A stretch of 64,000 nucleotides of DNA from Piper betle (Eukaryota > Streptophyta > Magnoliopsida > Piperales > Piperaceae): contig JAURVB010014805.1 in the NCBI GenBank assembly GCA_033002965.1, positions 1 to 64,000 on the forward strand, given 5' to 3'. Below the pieces are notes generated by a model. It was not told the DNA's origin. It saw only the letters and a program-made list of their open reading frames with translations, and did no database searches. Shown here in pieces: positions 23,001-34,500 of the stretch. The position numbers and the translations under genes were made by a program. The stretch's first letter is position 1. Each line of letters opens with the position of its first letter.

Positions 23001-25868
23001 CGACCTGATTAAGGAAAAGTCATTGATTATTGAGAATAAACAACTCAATGACATGGCAAAAGAACGTCAAAAGGAACTTATGACGACAGCAGTGACATCA
23101 GAGTGCCAGCAAAGCGTGGTGGAACCATATACCCCCTTTTCGCCCAAAATTTCTGCAGGAATTTCTGGCAAAATCAAAGAATTGACAGAAATTGAGAAGG
23201 GAAAGTGGCCATTCCCACCTCATGCTGACGCACCACAGAAGAAGAAGGATTGGAAGGAAGAAGTCCAGGAAATTGGGCAGAAATTAAAGGAGATACTTCC
23301 AGAATCCTCTTCAATAATGGAAGATGACGATGAAGGACTAGAAGATGATGAAGAAGCCTTCGTCATATTCCAGGAAGATATAATGGTGAAAGTCAGGAAA
23401 ATATCACCAACAGCCAAGATCCCGACGAAAGGATCAGCAGGAGCCGCAGGCTTTGATCTGTACGCAGATCAGGAAGTTTATATTCCTAAAGGAAGGAGAA
23501 TGCAGGTATCCTTAGGAATAGCAATTGAATTCCCCAGGAAGTTTATGGACGCATCGCTCCAAGATCAGGAATGTCGCTACAAGGATGGGACATAGGAGCA
23601 GGCGTAATTGATGGGGATTACAGGGGAAACATTTCGGTTCTCATGATTAATAATGGGAATCACGACAATGTTATCCACAAAGGCCAGAAGATCGCTCAAT
23701 TAATATTTGAGAAGATCCTACAGCCGGCACTAGAAGAAGTGCAACAGGTAGCTTCAACATCCAGAGGAGAAAGCGGATGGGGAAGTACAGGCGCGTACCA
23801 CTTAGATGATGATGAAGCAGGTACGAGCACAGGGGCTTTCAGCCAACAGGAGTATAAACCTAAGAAATGGGGTGCTATGTCCAATAGCCTCTATAATTTC
23901 TTAGTTACAATCAAGATTCAAGGTGTTCCGGATTTTACAGTCCGAACCATACTTGATACAGGAGCCTCAAAATGCTGCATCAACAAAGACGCCATTCCAG
24001 CAGCAGCAGAGGAGAAGGTTGAAAATGAGATCGGCATCACAGGAGTCGGAGGCCGAGTCATTTGCAACTCAAAGCTTAAAGAAGGGTATCTGAATATCGG
24101 TGGTCAGAATTACCGCATTCCATACACTTATGTGTTGGATAGAGACAACGATAAAATTCAGATGCTCTTAGGATGCAATTTCCTCAGAAGCATGCAAGGA
24201 GGAGTCAGGATAGAAGGGGCGGAGATAACCTTCTATAAACTGATTCACAGCATAGAGACCACTCCAGACATAGAATATCCCATCAACCTGATTGAAGAAG
24301 AAGAAAGGGATTTCTATCCGGAGGTCATCGATTGGGTCTTTCAAGCCCAAAAACAGGTTCTAAGCCCACAGCTCCAGAAGATTATGAAGGAGATGGAGGA
24401 CTTGGAATACATAGGTGACAAACCCATGAAGTATTGGGCCAAGAATAAAATAGTCTGCAAGTTGGACATTATCAACACAGAGCTGACTATTGAATCAAAG
24501 CCCATGAAGCATGTCACCCCAGCTGATGAGCAGGCCTTCAAGAAGCACGTGGACGCGTTGCTAGAGTTGAAAGTCATCAGGCCCAGCAAGTCAAGGCATC
24601 GAACCTTGGCAATGCTCGTCAACAGCGGATCAGCAATAGATCCAAAGACTGGAAAAACTACCCATGGGAAACAGCGAATGGTATTCGATTACCGCAAGCT
24701 GAATCAGAATACCCATAAAGACCAGTATAGCCTACCTGGTATCAATACGATAATCAGGAAAGTAGGCAACAGCAAGATCTACTCTAAGTTCGATCTTAAG
24801 AGTGGATTCCATCAGGTAGCCATGGAGAAGGAGTCTATACCCTGGACGGCATTTATATGTCCAACAGGATTATTTGAATGGCTGGTTATGCCCTTTGGAC
24901 TCAAGAATGCCCCGGCAATCTTCCAAAGGAAAATGGATAATATTTTCAGACAGCCATACATAGCGGTATATATGGACGATATACTCATCTTCTCCAACAC
25001 AGAAGAAGAACACAGGCAACATCTCGAAGAGTTCTTCAACACTTGCCAAGACCATGGGCTCGTATTATCAAAGAACAAGATGGTCTTAGCACAGCCCGAG
25101 ATGGAATTTTTAGGAGCAAAGATTGGGAAAGGCAGGATCCAGTTGCAGCCCCACATTATCCAAAAGCTTACAGATTTCTCAGAAGAAAAGCTACAGGACA
25201 AAGGAGGCTTAAGAAGCTGGTTGGGCATTCTCAACTATGCCAGGCCTTACATCCCAAAGATAGGAACGCTCCTAGGCCCATTATATAACAAGACAAGCCC
25301 AAATTCAGCGTCTAAGTTATCTAACTTAGATTGGGATATCATTCGAAGGGTCAAAGCTTTAGTGCAACAGTTACCAGCACTGGAAGTACCCCCACCTGGA
25401 GCTTACATTATCATTGAAACAGATGGAAGTATGGAAGGATGGGGAGGCGTTGCTAAATGGCGACCATCCAAGGGAAGCTCGAGGAGTGAAGAAAGAGTCT
25501 TCTCTTACTGCAGCGGTAGATTTGCTACACCCAAAAGCACTATCGACGCAGAGATCTATGCGTGTATAAACGCATTAGATAAATTCAAGATCTTCTACTT
25601 AGATCAACAGGAAATCTCGCTCAGAACTGACTGCATGGCGATCATTAAGTTTTACGATAAACTTAATGCCAACAAACCATCAAGGATTAGATGGGTCACG
25701 TTCACGGACTATATAACAGGAACAGGGATTAAGATTAATTTTGAGCATATTGACGGTAAACAAAATGTGTTAGCTGATCAATTATCCCGTTTGGTTCTTT
25801 GTTTATACAGGATTCAAGAATGTCCGGAACTCCATCAGGAAGTCAGCGAGCTGCTCCACAATCTCTAG
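20059..25868 (+). pseudogene. Viral ORF3 polyprotein (MP-CP-dUTPase-AP-RT-RNase H), one frameshift
   Basis: Two long frames (20059-23595, then through 25868) make one polyprotein broken only near 23530-23570, inside the dUTPase domain. Parts in order: movement protein (about residues 120-300; GLVLIRVQALHR, FRDTRW-like block, LVYFIPD); coat protein (about 550-780); basic KRKRPAMK and a CCHC knuckle (C788, C791, H796, C801); the badnavirus-specific Cys motif (about 908-937); a coiled coil; dUTPase start (GSAGAAGFDLYAD, about 1125). In the second frame come the dUTPase end ([13 protein letters not shown]), aspartic protease (LDTGAS), RT with YMDD at 24969-24980, and RNase H (ETDGS). In replicating viruses the protease cuts these parts apart and RT/RNase H copies pregenomic RNA. 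All visible catalytic motifs are kept, so the copy is young, but the frameshift separates the capsid from the enzymes. Confidence 0.92.
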
Positions 25869-26878
25869 CAGAAGCGCTACGAAGAGCGGAGCTTGAAGCC
25901 CAAAACCTGAGACAGCAGATGTTTAATACTCAGGACAGGCCAGTGAAGAGGGAGCCAAAGGCAGATGGGCCATCAAAAAGAAGAAGCCCACCGATGCCTA
26001 CAGGAAGGCCCACAGGACAGAGGAAGAAGACCTTCCGATTTGGCCCACACGAATTGGAAGAGGTAGAACCTCATAGAGGATTCAAGCAGAGCAGGGATCT
26101 ACCCAGACTTGACGAAATCCAGACATGCTTACTGGACAACCTTTGGGTAGCTAGCTCAGGGCGAAGTAAGGTAATCGCAATAAATGCCCTCCATTATTAC
26201 CTTACTAAAATTATTGAAAAGCCCGCAGGGAAGAGTTTCTCCCATTATGCCTTAGCAGTTGGAGAAAGGCCAGGGATATATCTATCCTATCCTAACCTCA
26301 TGAGGGCTCTAGGCAAAGCCACTAAGCCCATTTACAAAGGCTTTTATTCACTGCCTGAAGCCCATGAGTATATGCAAGGCATGGCTCCACAAGGATATTT
26401 TGTAGAAGAGCCAGTCCAGAATAGGGTAACTCCGGAAGAATATCAGGAGCATATCGGAGTCTTAGCCCAACAGATCAACGGCATGCGAGAGGAACTTATC
26501 CTAACCAAAAGGCTACAGGAACAAGCCTTACAGATGCATGCTGAAGCCCTATACGAACAGGAGAAAGCAAAGTTCGAAAACCCAGGGCTTGATGCAAAAA
26601 CAGCCGCCCTCATTAAGGCCCATGAAGATGAAATCAAGATGCTAAAAGCCCATCTTCAAAAGGAGAAAGAATACATGGAGGCCCAAGAGGAGGACTACAC
26701 TAACGTAGTCTATGAGCTGAAGAAGGAACTTCAGAAGGAAAAGGAGGCCTACACGAAGATGTTATCTTCAAGGCCCATACAGATTGACTCAAGCAGCAGT
26801 GTCCCAACGGCCGACGCGTCTCGAGGACAAGATCCAAAAGGAAAGGCTAAATGGGCCGATGCAAGCCCAGAAGAATAA
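25820..26878 (+). CDS. Viral ORF4, viroplasmin/transactivator-like (352 aa)
   Basis: An intact frame with ATG at 25820, overlapping the polyprotein end by 49 bases. The N-terminus is rich in Gln, Arg and Pro with a basic cluster ([16 protein letters not shown]; about residues 53-75). Residues about 141-186 ([33 protein letters not shown]) fit the Cauli_VI domain, related to the RNase H1 hybrid-binding fold and found in caulimovirus inclusion-body proteins. Residues about 205-325 are a long charged coiled coil. The tail is polar. Caulimovirus P6 makes viroplasms and helps translate polycistronic RNA. A similar role here is inference. A strong splice acceptor (TTTGTTTATACAG) lies just before the ATG, so expression from spliced RNA, as for tungrovirus ORF4, is plausible. 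Confidence 0.82.
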   Translation: MSGTPSGSQRAAPQSLAEALRRAELEAQNLRQQMFNTQDRPVKREPKADGPSKRRSPPMPTGRPTGQRKKTFRFGPHELEEVEPHRGFKQSRDLPRLDEIQTCLLDNLWVASSGRSKVIAINALHYYLTKIIEKPAGKSFSHYALAVGERPGIYLSYPNLMRALGKATKPIYKGFYSLPEAHEYMQGMAPQGYFVEEPVQNRVTPEEYQEHIGVLAQQINGMREELILTKRLQEQALQMHAEALYEQEKAKFENPGLDAKTAALIKAHEDEIKMLKAHLQKEKEYMEAQEEDYTNVVYELKKELQKEKEAYTKMLSSRPIQIDSSSSVPTADASRGQDPKGKAKWADASPEE

Positions 26879-26927
26879 ACGGAGCCTTCCTTACCCGAAT
26901 AAATCGACACACAGAAATCAGAAATTC
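26879..26927 (+). terminator. Viral post-ORF4 sequence with AATAAA
   Basis: AATAAA at about 26898-26903 lies 20 bases after the ORF4 stop and is a possible poly(A) signal. The same motif follows ORF4 in segment A (about 16619). Viral sequence ends at GAAATTC. Confidence 0.45.
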
Positions 26928-26935
26928 CTTACTTG

Positions 26936-27120
26936 TCCAGAATACTGAGAAAAAATCATACTTCACAAGGCTGTCACTGACCTTCTCACGATTCTTGTAA
27001 CCTAATAATGTTACAATAGTGAATTTTTTAATACCATCTTTATATTTTTTTTGACAGCTGTGTTAGAATAAATGATAAGTGTGACTTTATTTATTGAATT
27101 AGTATCAATTATCTTATTCA
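26936..27120 (-). repeat. Local repeat R, inverted copy, part before the virus
   Basis: The reverse complement aligns with about 13007-13195 (AAAGTCACACTT, GTAACATTATTA, AAGTATGATTTT). Together with 14815-14912 it forms one repeat copy split by the provirus. The about 100 bases between the two parts in the intact copy (about 13200-13305) are missing. Confidence 0.78.
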
Positions 27121-27390
27121 AGGTTGTAAAGGGTCATCTGATTTACTAACTAACTAACTAACTAATTAACTATATATAATATGTGTGTGTGTATGTATGT
27201 ATAACTATAAAACCCACCTTTACCTTGTCTTAATCTTCAAATATTTAATTATTAAAGTTTCCTTTAACGAGAATATCAATTTAGATTTTTTACTTATTTA
27301 TTTTCTAGTTTAGAATACTAATTTATCATAAATTAGATAGTTAAATATTTTATAATTTGTGAGTAAAAAAAGTTAGTTTATGGTATAAAA

Positions 27391-28278
27391 CATGGTTGCA
27401 TAAATCGGAATCGGAATCGGTTTTCCAGTGAATCGGAATCGGAATCGGAATCGGTCTGAATCGGCCAGGAATCGGTTCAGTTGAATCGGTCCAAATTAAT
27501 TTAATCAGTTATATATAATAATTTGACAATTTATAATATAAATATATTAAAATTAAGTATTGATGTTATTTTGATATTATTCTGTGTATTATAGTTTTTG
27601 ATATTTTTAAATATTTTTTAAGATTTTTTTAAATTATTTCGAATTAATTATTATTTTTGACTCGAGTTAGACTCGAGTCAACTTTTAATTACAATAATGC
27701 CACCGTGCGATTTTTACCCCCCGCCGCCACCGGCGGCCCGGTCGGCGGCGAGTCTCACGGCGGCGATGTCGGCCGCCCGGCCGGACGAACCGTCGGCGGC
27801 CCGGAGCCGGCGGCGGAGTCGGCGGCGATTCGTGCGTGCCCGATTCGGTCCGGCCACGGGTGGGCGGCGACGTTGCGAGGTCGGCGGCGAGGTCGGCAGC
27901 CCGGTCGGCGGCGAGCGCGGAGTCGGGGCCGCACGGCGGAGGCGGAAACCGGGCGGCGGCGGACGGACGAGCGGCGGCGGTGTCGGGGGAGCGGGTTTGA
28001 TTTTAGGTTTTTAAAATCCAAATTACCATTTTACCCATGCTTAAATAATTTAATAAAAATCATACCTAGGGTATTTTGGTAATTTCCTAAAAAAACCGAT
28101 TCCGATTTAAATCGGCCGATTCCGATTCCGATTTAAATCGGTCGGAATCGGCCGAACTCGGCCGATTCCGGGGCCGATTCGGGGCCGCCCGATTCGGCCC
28201 CGAAATCGGATCGGCGCGACGCCGATCCGATTTAAATCGGCCGATTCCGCACGGAATCGGCCGATTTATGCAACACTG
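27391..28278. mobile_element. Non-autonomous hAT element (888 bp, perfect 8-bp TSD)
   Basis: Ends CATGGTTGCATAAATCGG and CCGATTTATGCAACACTG are inverted repeats. GTATAAAA flanks both sides (27383-27390 and 28279-28286). Subterminal DNA is packed with GAATCGG and its complement. A GC-rich block (27695-28000) sits inside, followed by a 90-base AT-rich stretch also present at about 47405-47505. It shares both ends and internal blocks with the larger element at 42788, so it is an internally deleted relative. Frames in the GC block are not protein-like. Confidence 0.92.
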
Positions 28279-28286
28279 GTATAAAA

Positions 28287-30450
28287 CAGTGAAAAATCAA
28301 CCATTGGTTAACCATTTTGTCAATGATAAAATCATGAAGACTTGGTTATTAGCTTGATTATGGTAAAAATTTTAGAAATAATATATATTTATGGTAATCG
28401 TTTACAACTCTATCCATTATCTCAACACATCCCTTGGGGCAAAAGACGAGACATAAAATGAGCTGTTTCTTTTTCCATGGTCAATTTCATATGTCAAAAT
28501 CCATCCTTTTTTGCCTTGGAGAATTCTTGGTATTCAGTCGTCTCAAGAATTGTCTTCGATGCTTGTAAAGGGGGGTATAAAGAGACATTGTGTCACTGAG
28601 AACTGGATAATTGTAAAAAAACGAGTGAGAAGAAAGGAAAAGAATGAAATAAATGGGTTCCTAGGTTGCTGCATCTCAACTGTTCAAACAAACTACTTAT
28701 GAGCACACACGTTTTGGTAAATCGAATCCCCCAAATGGGCTAATAAACAGTGTGATTAATAGCAAATGACGCTGAGGGAAGTTCACGGTCATTTTATGGC
28801 TGTTACATCCTGCTGAAATTTGCAGGGGTGTAATCACAGTTGTCAAAGTGACTGCCATGAAACGGGAGAATATCTCGCCTTCGGCCTCGGTGGGTGAGAG
28901 TAACTTGGATTACCAGAGTTCTCTTTTTCTTGTTGTGGTGTTTCAATGACAGAGTTCTCTTTTTCTGCTATCATCATCCGGCGGCCACCTCACCCTTATC
29001 GGGGATTGAGAAAGGAGAAGACGTTTGAAGGTAAAGCTAGGCCGAGCTTTTTTTATTATTATTGTTTCTGATAAAAATATTTTAATGAATTTTCAAACAT
29101 TATTATTATATATAAATATATTAAACTCTAGACATTTAATTTGGTGTTGCCACCTTGCAACTACTTTACACCATAGTATTAGTTTTCTATTGAAATTGCA
29201 TAATAAGTACCCACTTATTCATATAAATAATTTAAATTATAATTTATCATTTTTTTAATATAAGTAGAAATTAAAAAAAATTGTATGTCACAAATTAATC
29301 GACTCAATTTAAATAACGATTCTATTATATTAGATTGAAGGCCTAGTTAAATGGAGCAAACTTCTGTATAAAGCCCAATAATCAATAGTTCTTATTAAGC
29401 AAGCCCGTGTAGGATAGCCCGAGTTCGGAAGTAAAAAAACACTTTGAGAATCAAAATATTTTATAGCTATGAATATGGCCTAACAGTTTGTGTGCACTAA
29501 CCACGTTACTTTTGTGATTAGCATAAATTAGGGTTGTCAAGTCAGGATAAATTTTATTGATTAAATAAATTAACTAAGTTGGGCTAAACCCATTAAACCA
29601 GACAGCTTTAACAATTAATTACAATTGGAATGCATGTTGAAAATTTTGAAATTTAAGGTGAAAAACTAGTCATCCTAAAGTATTTTAAAAAATAGAATCA
29701 GCTAAAACAAAGTTCTAGAGAGTAGATATAACTATTTCAAGTTGATCCTATGATCAAGTTATTAGATACTAACGTAAAAGGATAGAATTGATTTTTTACA
29801 AATTCATAAAATAGGAAAACATTACTATGTTTGGAAGAGTCCTAAGATTTAGAACTCTAAATTAGGGTTGTCATAAGAAGTAACCATCCTTTGAAGAAAA
29901 CACAATTGTATTTGGATTTTCTAAACTAATTAGAGTAGAATACCCAAAATACCTTAAATTAATTATACCATAAACATAATCATACCCTCTGTGATTCAAA
30001 CGCACTACATAATAAAAAATCATATACAACTATCTAATAAAATAATATATCTACAAACAAAACATTCATCGTCCATTTGAAATACAATCTATTAAATTAT
30101 TAAATAACTTCGATTTATATCACGAATCTATCAACTCATTATTCTTAGTTGTGACAACATAATCTATAGTCTTATCAGTGCTTTATCGCTATATGTAAGC
30201 TTTTGGATTCTACTCAAATATATTTAATAATAACTAATTCAGATCTTACCCTTAATCATACATCCGTTATTATTTTCTTTTCCAATAAAGGAAAAATCTA
30301 TGAATTCTTACTATATTTTCAACAACACTTTAACGTAATTTAATTTGAATTACATGTATAATTTTTTCAATGTTATTCTTTAACACATTTGTATATCAAA
30401 CAACTCATATTTAATCATGTCAGCTAACTATTAATTAAATTACACTATTT
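28287..30450. other. Gene-free AT-rich DNA
   Basis: No convincing coding frame, RNA gene or transposon end was seen. Reading frames up to 77 codons are low-complexity. Confidence 0.5.
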
Positions 30451-30499
30451 ATAAAATTAATACCTGTTTTTCCTAATTTTTTATAAATATATATTATTT

Positions 30500-31550
30500 A
30501 ACGTAATTTACGGTGATCATAAAATAAAAATAATTTAATCAAACTGACAATGACATATACATACCTATATACCTAGTGTTGTCGCCCACTACTACAAAAC
30601 AATGACACACCTAATGCTGTCGGCCACTACTGATGTTGATGGTGATGTGACGACGCTGTGATCATAAAATACATATTACTTATTATAATTTAATTAGGTT
30701 ACGACGTCGTGATCATAAAATAAAAATAACTAAATGAAGCTGAGAATGACACGTACCTAATGATGTCGCCCACTACGCAGACGATGGTGATGGTGATGAA
30801 AGCTGACGGCTACCCATGGTCAGCCACTACTCAACCAGGCCTGGTAGGGTTACGGCCAGGGGTTGGCCTTGCACGGAGTCTGGCCAACGACGGCGGCTGC
30901 CTTGCGGCAACAACACACGTCCGGCGGCAATTTCCTCGCTGCCAGCGGCCGAACAGCAAGAGAGGAGAAGGATGAGTGGTCACGACAAAGGAAGAACGGA
31001 ATCGGCCTGGCCGGCCATGGACCGACGCAGCCGATTGGCCCGGCGTTTTGCCGAAAAACTCAACAGTCACAGCTATCTCACTGTCCGACACACAAAGGAG
31101 AAAGGGAATCCCTCGGCTGGCCTCGTCGTGGGTAGCAGGAGATGGGGACGAGGGAATCTCGGTCGGGTGGCGACTGGCCGGCGGCACGGCTCGCGGCGGC
31201 GGCGGCCGGGAGAGGAAGAGGCGTGTGGAGGAAAGGGAGAAACCGGGGAAGTGAGGAAGAGAGAAGAGGAAGGTGGCGACGGTAGGTGAGAGTGGGTGGG
31301 GAAGGTCGGTGGCGCGCTGTCCGCGGCGACCAAGGCGAGTAGGGTGGCGGCTAGGGCTGAGGAGGCTACCGGGTTGGGGATAATAAGAGGAATAAAAAAT
31401 AAGGGATAGGGGAAGGTAGGAGGAGAGGAGGGAGGGGAGGTCGGCGGTGGTGCTACCGGCGGCAAGGTGAAGCAGGGGAGGTGGTTGGCGGTTTGGGGAG
31501 GAGTCGAAGTGTAGTGGTAAATCGGCAACTATAACTATACGACGGATAGT
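30500..31550. other. GC-rich island with degenerate local duplication
   Basis: A phrase (GTGATCATAAAATA... GTCGCCCACTAC) occurs twice, at about 30511-30592 and 30709-30776, with a third partial start at about 30658. It is followed by about 700 GC-rich bases. Long frames occur on both strands at once and none resembles a known protein, so they reflect base composition. It may be the end of an unrecognised transposon. Confidence 0.4.
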
Positions 31551-34500
31551 TTAGTAATAAAAATTTGACTTATTATCAATTCAATAATAAAAAATAAATT
31601 TTAATAAATATAAAATAAAATATTATAAAATATTATAAAATATTCGTGCCTAAGTTGAATGAAATATTTTGAAGTATATTAATCTGTCCAAAAATAATAA
31701 ATAATATATTCTAACATAATAAATAACTCTAAATCAAATTTTAGGGTTTATCATAAATAAAAAATATTATGTAGAGTCTCATATACTCTGATAACTTATT
31801 CTTCTAGTGTCTTATTAATGTTATTATTATATAATTAGATACACATTACTTTTCATAATTCATAACATACGACTGGCATCAATTTACCATGCTTGTTCTG
31901 AAAACTTACTCAACGTAAAATAACAGTTGAACTAATTAGTTTTGACTATCAAACCATGACTCAGGTCACATATTTTACATTCAAGGGTTATATAGCTTGT
32001 ATAATTTCCAATTAGCACATACAATCATTGATTAAGTTGGGTGAGATAGAGTTTTTAGCATTGGTCTAAGTATATGTGTCATAGGCAACGATCATAGGTG
32101 TATGAGCCCATTCCAAAATACATTCAGAGTTGAAAACCAATTTAAGCAAGTAGCACTTGAACACCAAAATTTGGGCGGGGTATAAGTGTATTATCTCCCG
32201 TGAGGGAAATAGTAATATTTATGATTATACATGGCACCAATACTATTGGAACGAGAGTTAGATATTATTTATTATTGTTATACATACTTGGCGGTTTTAT
32301 TAATAATGTGAAATTACCTTCACATTTAACAACTATGTAGAAGTGAGCTTTTGGGGAAGATAAGACAACGGCCCCTAGCTCAATAATTGGACTAATCAGA
32401 CACTCTAGTTAAATTATATTAGTTGATATTAGGTTTGACGTTTAATATATCATTACACGGTTATATATTATTTATGGTGAAACCTAGTATTATTATATGT
32501 ATCATTATGGATAAATTATTAATATTTAGAATAATTATTACTTGCATTATTGACATAAATAACATTATTGTTCTTGTTAGTTAATTATTCCATATAGGTT
32601 TAATTTATGGGTCAAGTTCCGGACAAAAAATGGCGTTAAAATTGGGCAAGGCGTCACACCATGGCCCGACCCATCATTAAATAGGAGAAGTCGAGCATAG
32701 GCCCGAACCAATTGGCCTGAATTTTAATACATCGTAAAGTTAGATTTTTATTTCTTACAAGATATTTTAATAAATAATTATACATTTATATATCATTATA
32801 GTTATTATTATTATTATTATTAGCATCATCATTTATAATAATAAATATATAAAACTCAAAACGTCATACTCAAACTTCGATAAAATCATCACAAAACATT
32901 ATAATTAAATTGTTTAAAACACTACCAGCACTTAACCCATTAATTTCCCTTTAACAATGCTACACACTATCAAATATTCTTAAAAGAAAAGGATTGCACC
33001 CCTGCCTTGCAGCAAAACTCTTTTGATAGATTGCATACTATAAAAGACGCAAGCGCACAAATCACTTAGGAAGCAGATACCGTTCCCATACCGAGATTTT
33101 AACTCAGTTCTATTTTCACTTAAAAAATGACTTAATTAATAAGAAAAAAAGAAGAATAGACCGCAACTTGGTAACAAATAAGTACAAAAAAGAAGTAATC
33201 AGGCAAAAGGACGATGAGAAATATAATGGAATAGAAAAAAAACAAGATCACTAATCCCGGGGTTTTTCTTCACTTGGTTGCTTTTGATAACATGCTAATG
33301 TTTATTTTCCTCGAGTGACTCGTAATACTGTGTTGCTAACCAAGGGAACAACAGTAGCGTAATGTCTCACAACTATTTGCCCATTTATTATTTAAATAAT
33401 AATAATAATGCTATATTTTTGTGCACTTTTTTAATAAATAATACATTTGGCACAACCCCTTAAGTTCAACCAAAGGTTAGAAAGTTTACCACATCAATCA
33501 ATACATTAGATACATGGTATAGCACATGAAATATTCAAATAAAAAAATAAAAGGGAAGAAGAACCTCGTATCGAGAGTCAACTTCTTTGAGTGAGAAGCT
33601 TCGTTGACTATTTGGAGTGATCCCCAAGAGTGAAGCAAATGGAAGAAAGGAATGAAGTGAAGTGTGGATCATGGGTGGATGGTTCTCCAATGCGTCCCAT
33701 GGCCCCTGTGTATAGTTTGCTTCCATTCACTCCTTATGTCCTTGGAATTCTCGTTCTTAATACATAACGATTTTCCACGTCTTCGTTCATTCTTTTAACC
33801 AAACGAGCTCTGGTTTTTTATTTCCCAAAGTTGTGCTTGAATTCTTCTCCCAGAACTCGAGTTCTTTAAACAGCCAGTGCCACTCTACAATTATAGCTCA
33901 ATTTTATCAAACATCAATATTTTATTCCAAAAAGTAAAAATCATATGTTACTATTAAAAATTAACATGATATTTTTCTCATTCTTAACTAAAAATTATAT
34001 AAAATATATTAAAATAATAACTCTTTATCGCATACCTACCCACAAGCACCCCTCCTTGCGATCCAAATCCACCAATGCTTCTTATGCAAGGTTGTGAGAT
34101 AAAGATCGGTTGGCCCCTATGGGCCCCCAAATTTAAAAGAGACTCGAAAGAGGCTTTATGAGCTGCTCTTAATTAACATGGGCCCATAAATTTAAAAGGG
34201 ACTTAAAACAGGTTTTATAAGTTTCTCTTAATACAAAATGTAGGTTTTATATACATCTCTTAATCCAAAAGTTTCTCATTAGCCTATAATATGCAAATCA
34301 CCGGTTACCCCTAATTACCCCCGAAGGTGATATGAGATTAACTTAACAATCCCCCCCCTACTAGCACCACATGTTAGGTTTATATGCTATAGTAAAAGTT
34401 TTATATATTTTCATTAATTCAAAAATTAGCTTAAGAAATAAACTTTTTTCCATTAGTTTATATACAAGTCACCCGTTACCCCCGAAATTAATGTAGGATT

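Larger units (their letters stand above)
14913..26927 (+). mobile_element. Endogenous badnavirus-like pararetrovirus, rearranged
   Basis: Three viral segments lie head to tail on the plus strand. Segment A (14913-16648) matches 25191-26927: end of the polyprotein, ORF4 and the start of the intergenic region. Segment B (16682-18349) matches 20018-21685: end of ORF2 and the first third of the polyprotein. Segment C (18350-26927) is a nearly complete genome of about 8.58 kb. There are no LTRs and no integrase, so this is not a retrotransposon. A/C and B/C duplicates differ at only a few positions that I could find (about four in A including a one-base gap, three in B). The movement-protein sequence, the C-x2-C-x11-C-x2-C-x4-C-x2-C motif and the ATGA overlap of ORF2/ORF3 point to badnavirus relatives in Caulimoviridae. 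All three long frames carry some damage in at least one copy. Confidence 0.93.

Noticed and set aside
23530..23600. Programmed ribosomal frameshift in the viral polyprotein
   Set aside because: The frame change falls in the middle of the dUTPase fold and badnavirus relatives use one continuous frame, so a mutation or base error is more likely.
14913..26927. Ty3/gypsy retrotransposon as an alternative identity
   Set aside because: No LTRs and no integrase, while movement protein, badnavirus Cys motif, dUTPase and a viroplasmin-like ORF are present.
27657..28021. Frames of 88-141 codons in the GC block of the small hAT element
   Set aside because: Low-complexity Arg/Ala/Gly/Pro sequence inside a non-autonomous element; composition effect.
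30588..31520. Possible CACTA-type ends (CACTACTACAAAAC and GTGTAGTG)
   Set aside because: The ends match poorly beyond six bases and no 3-bp TSD is present.
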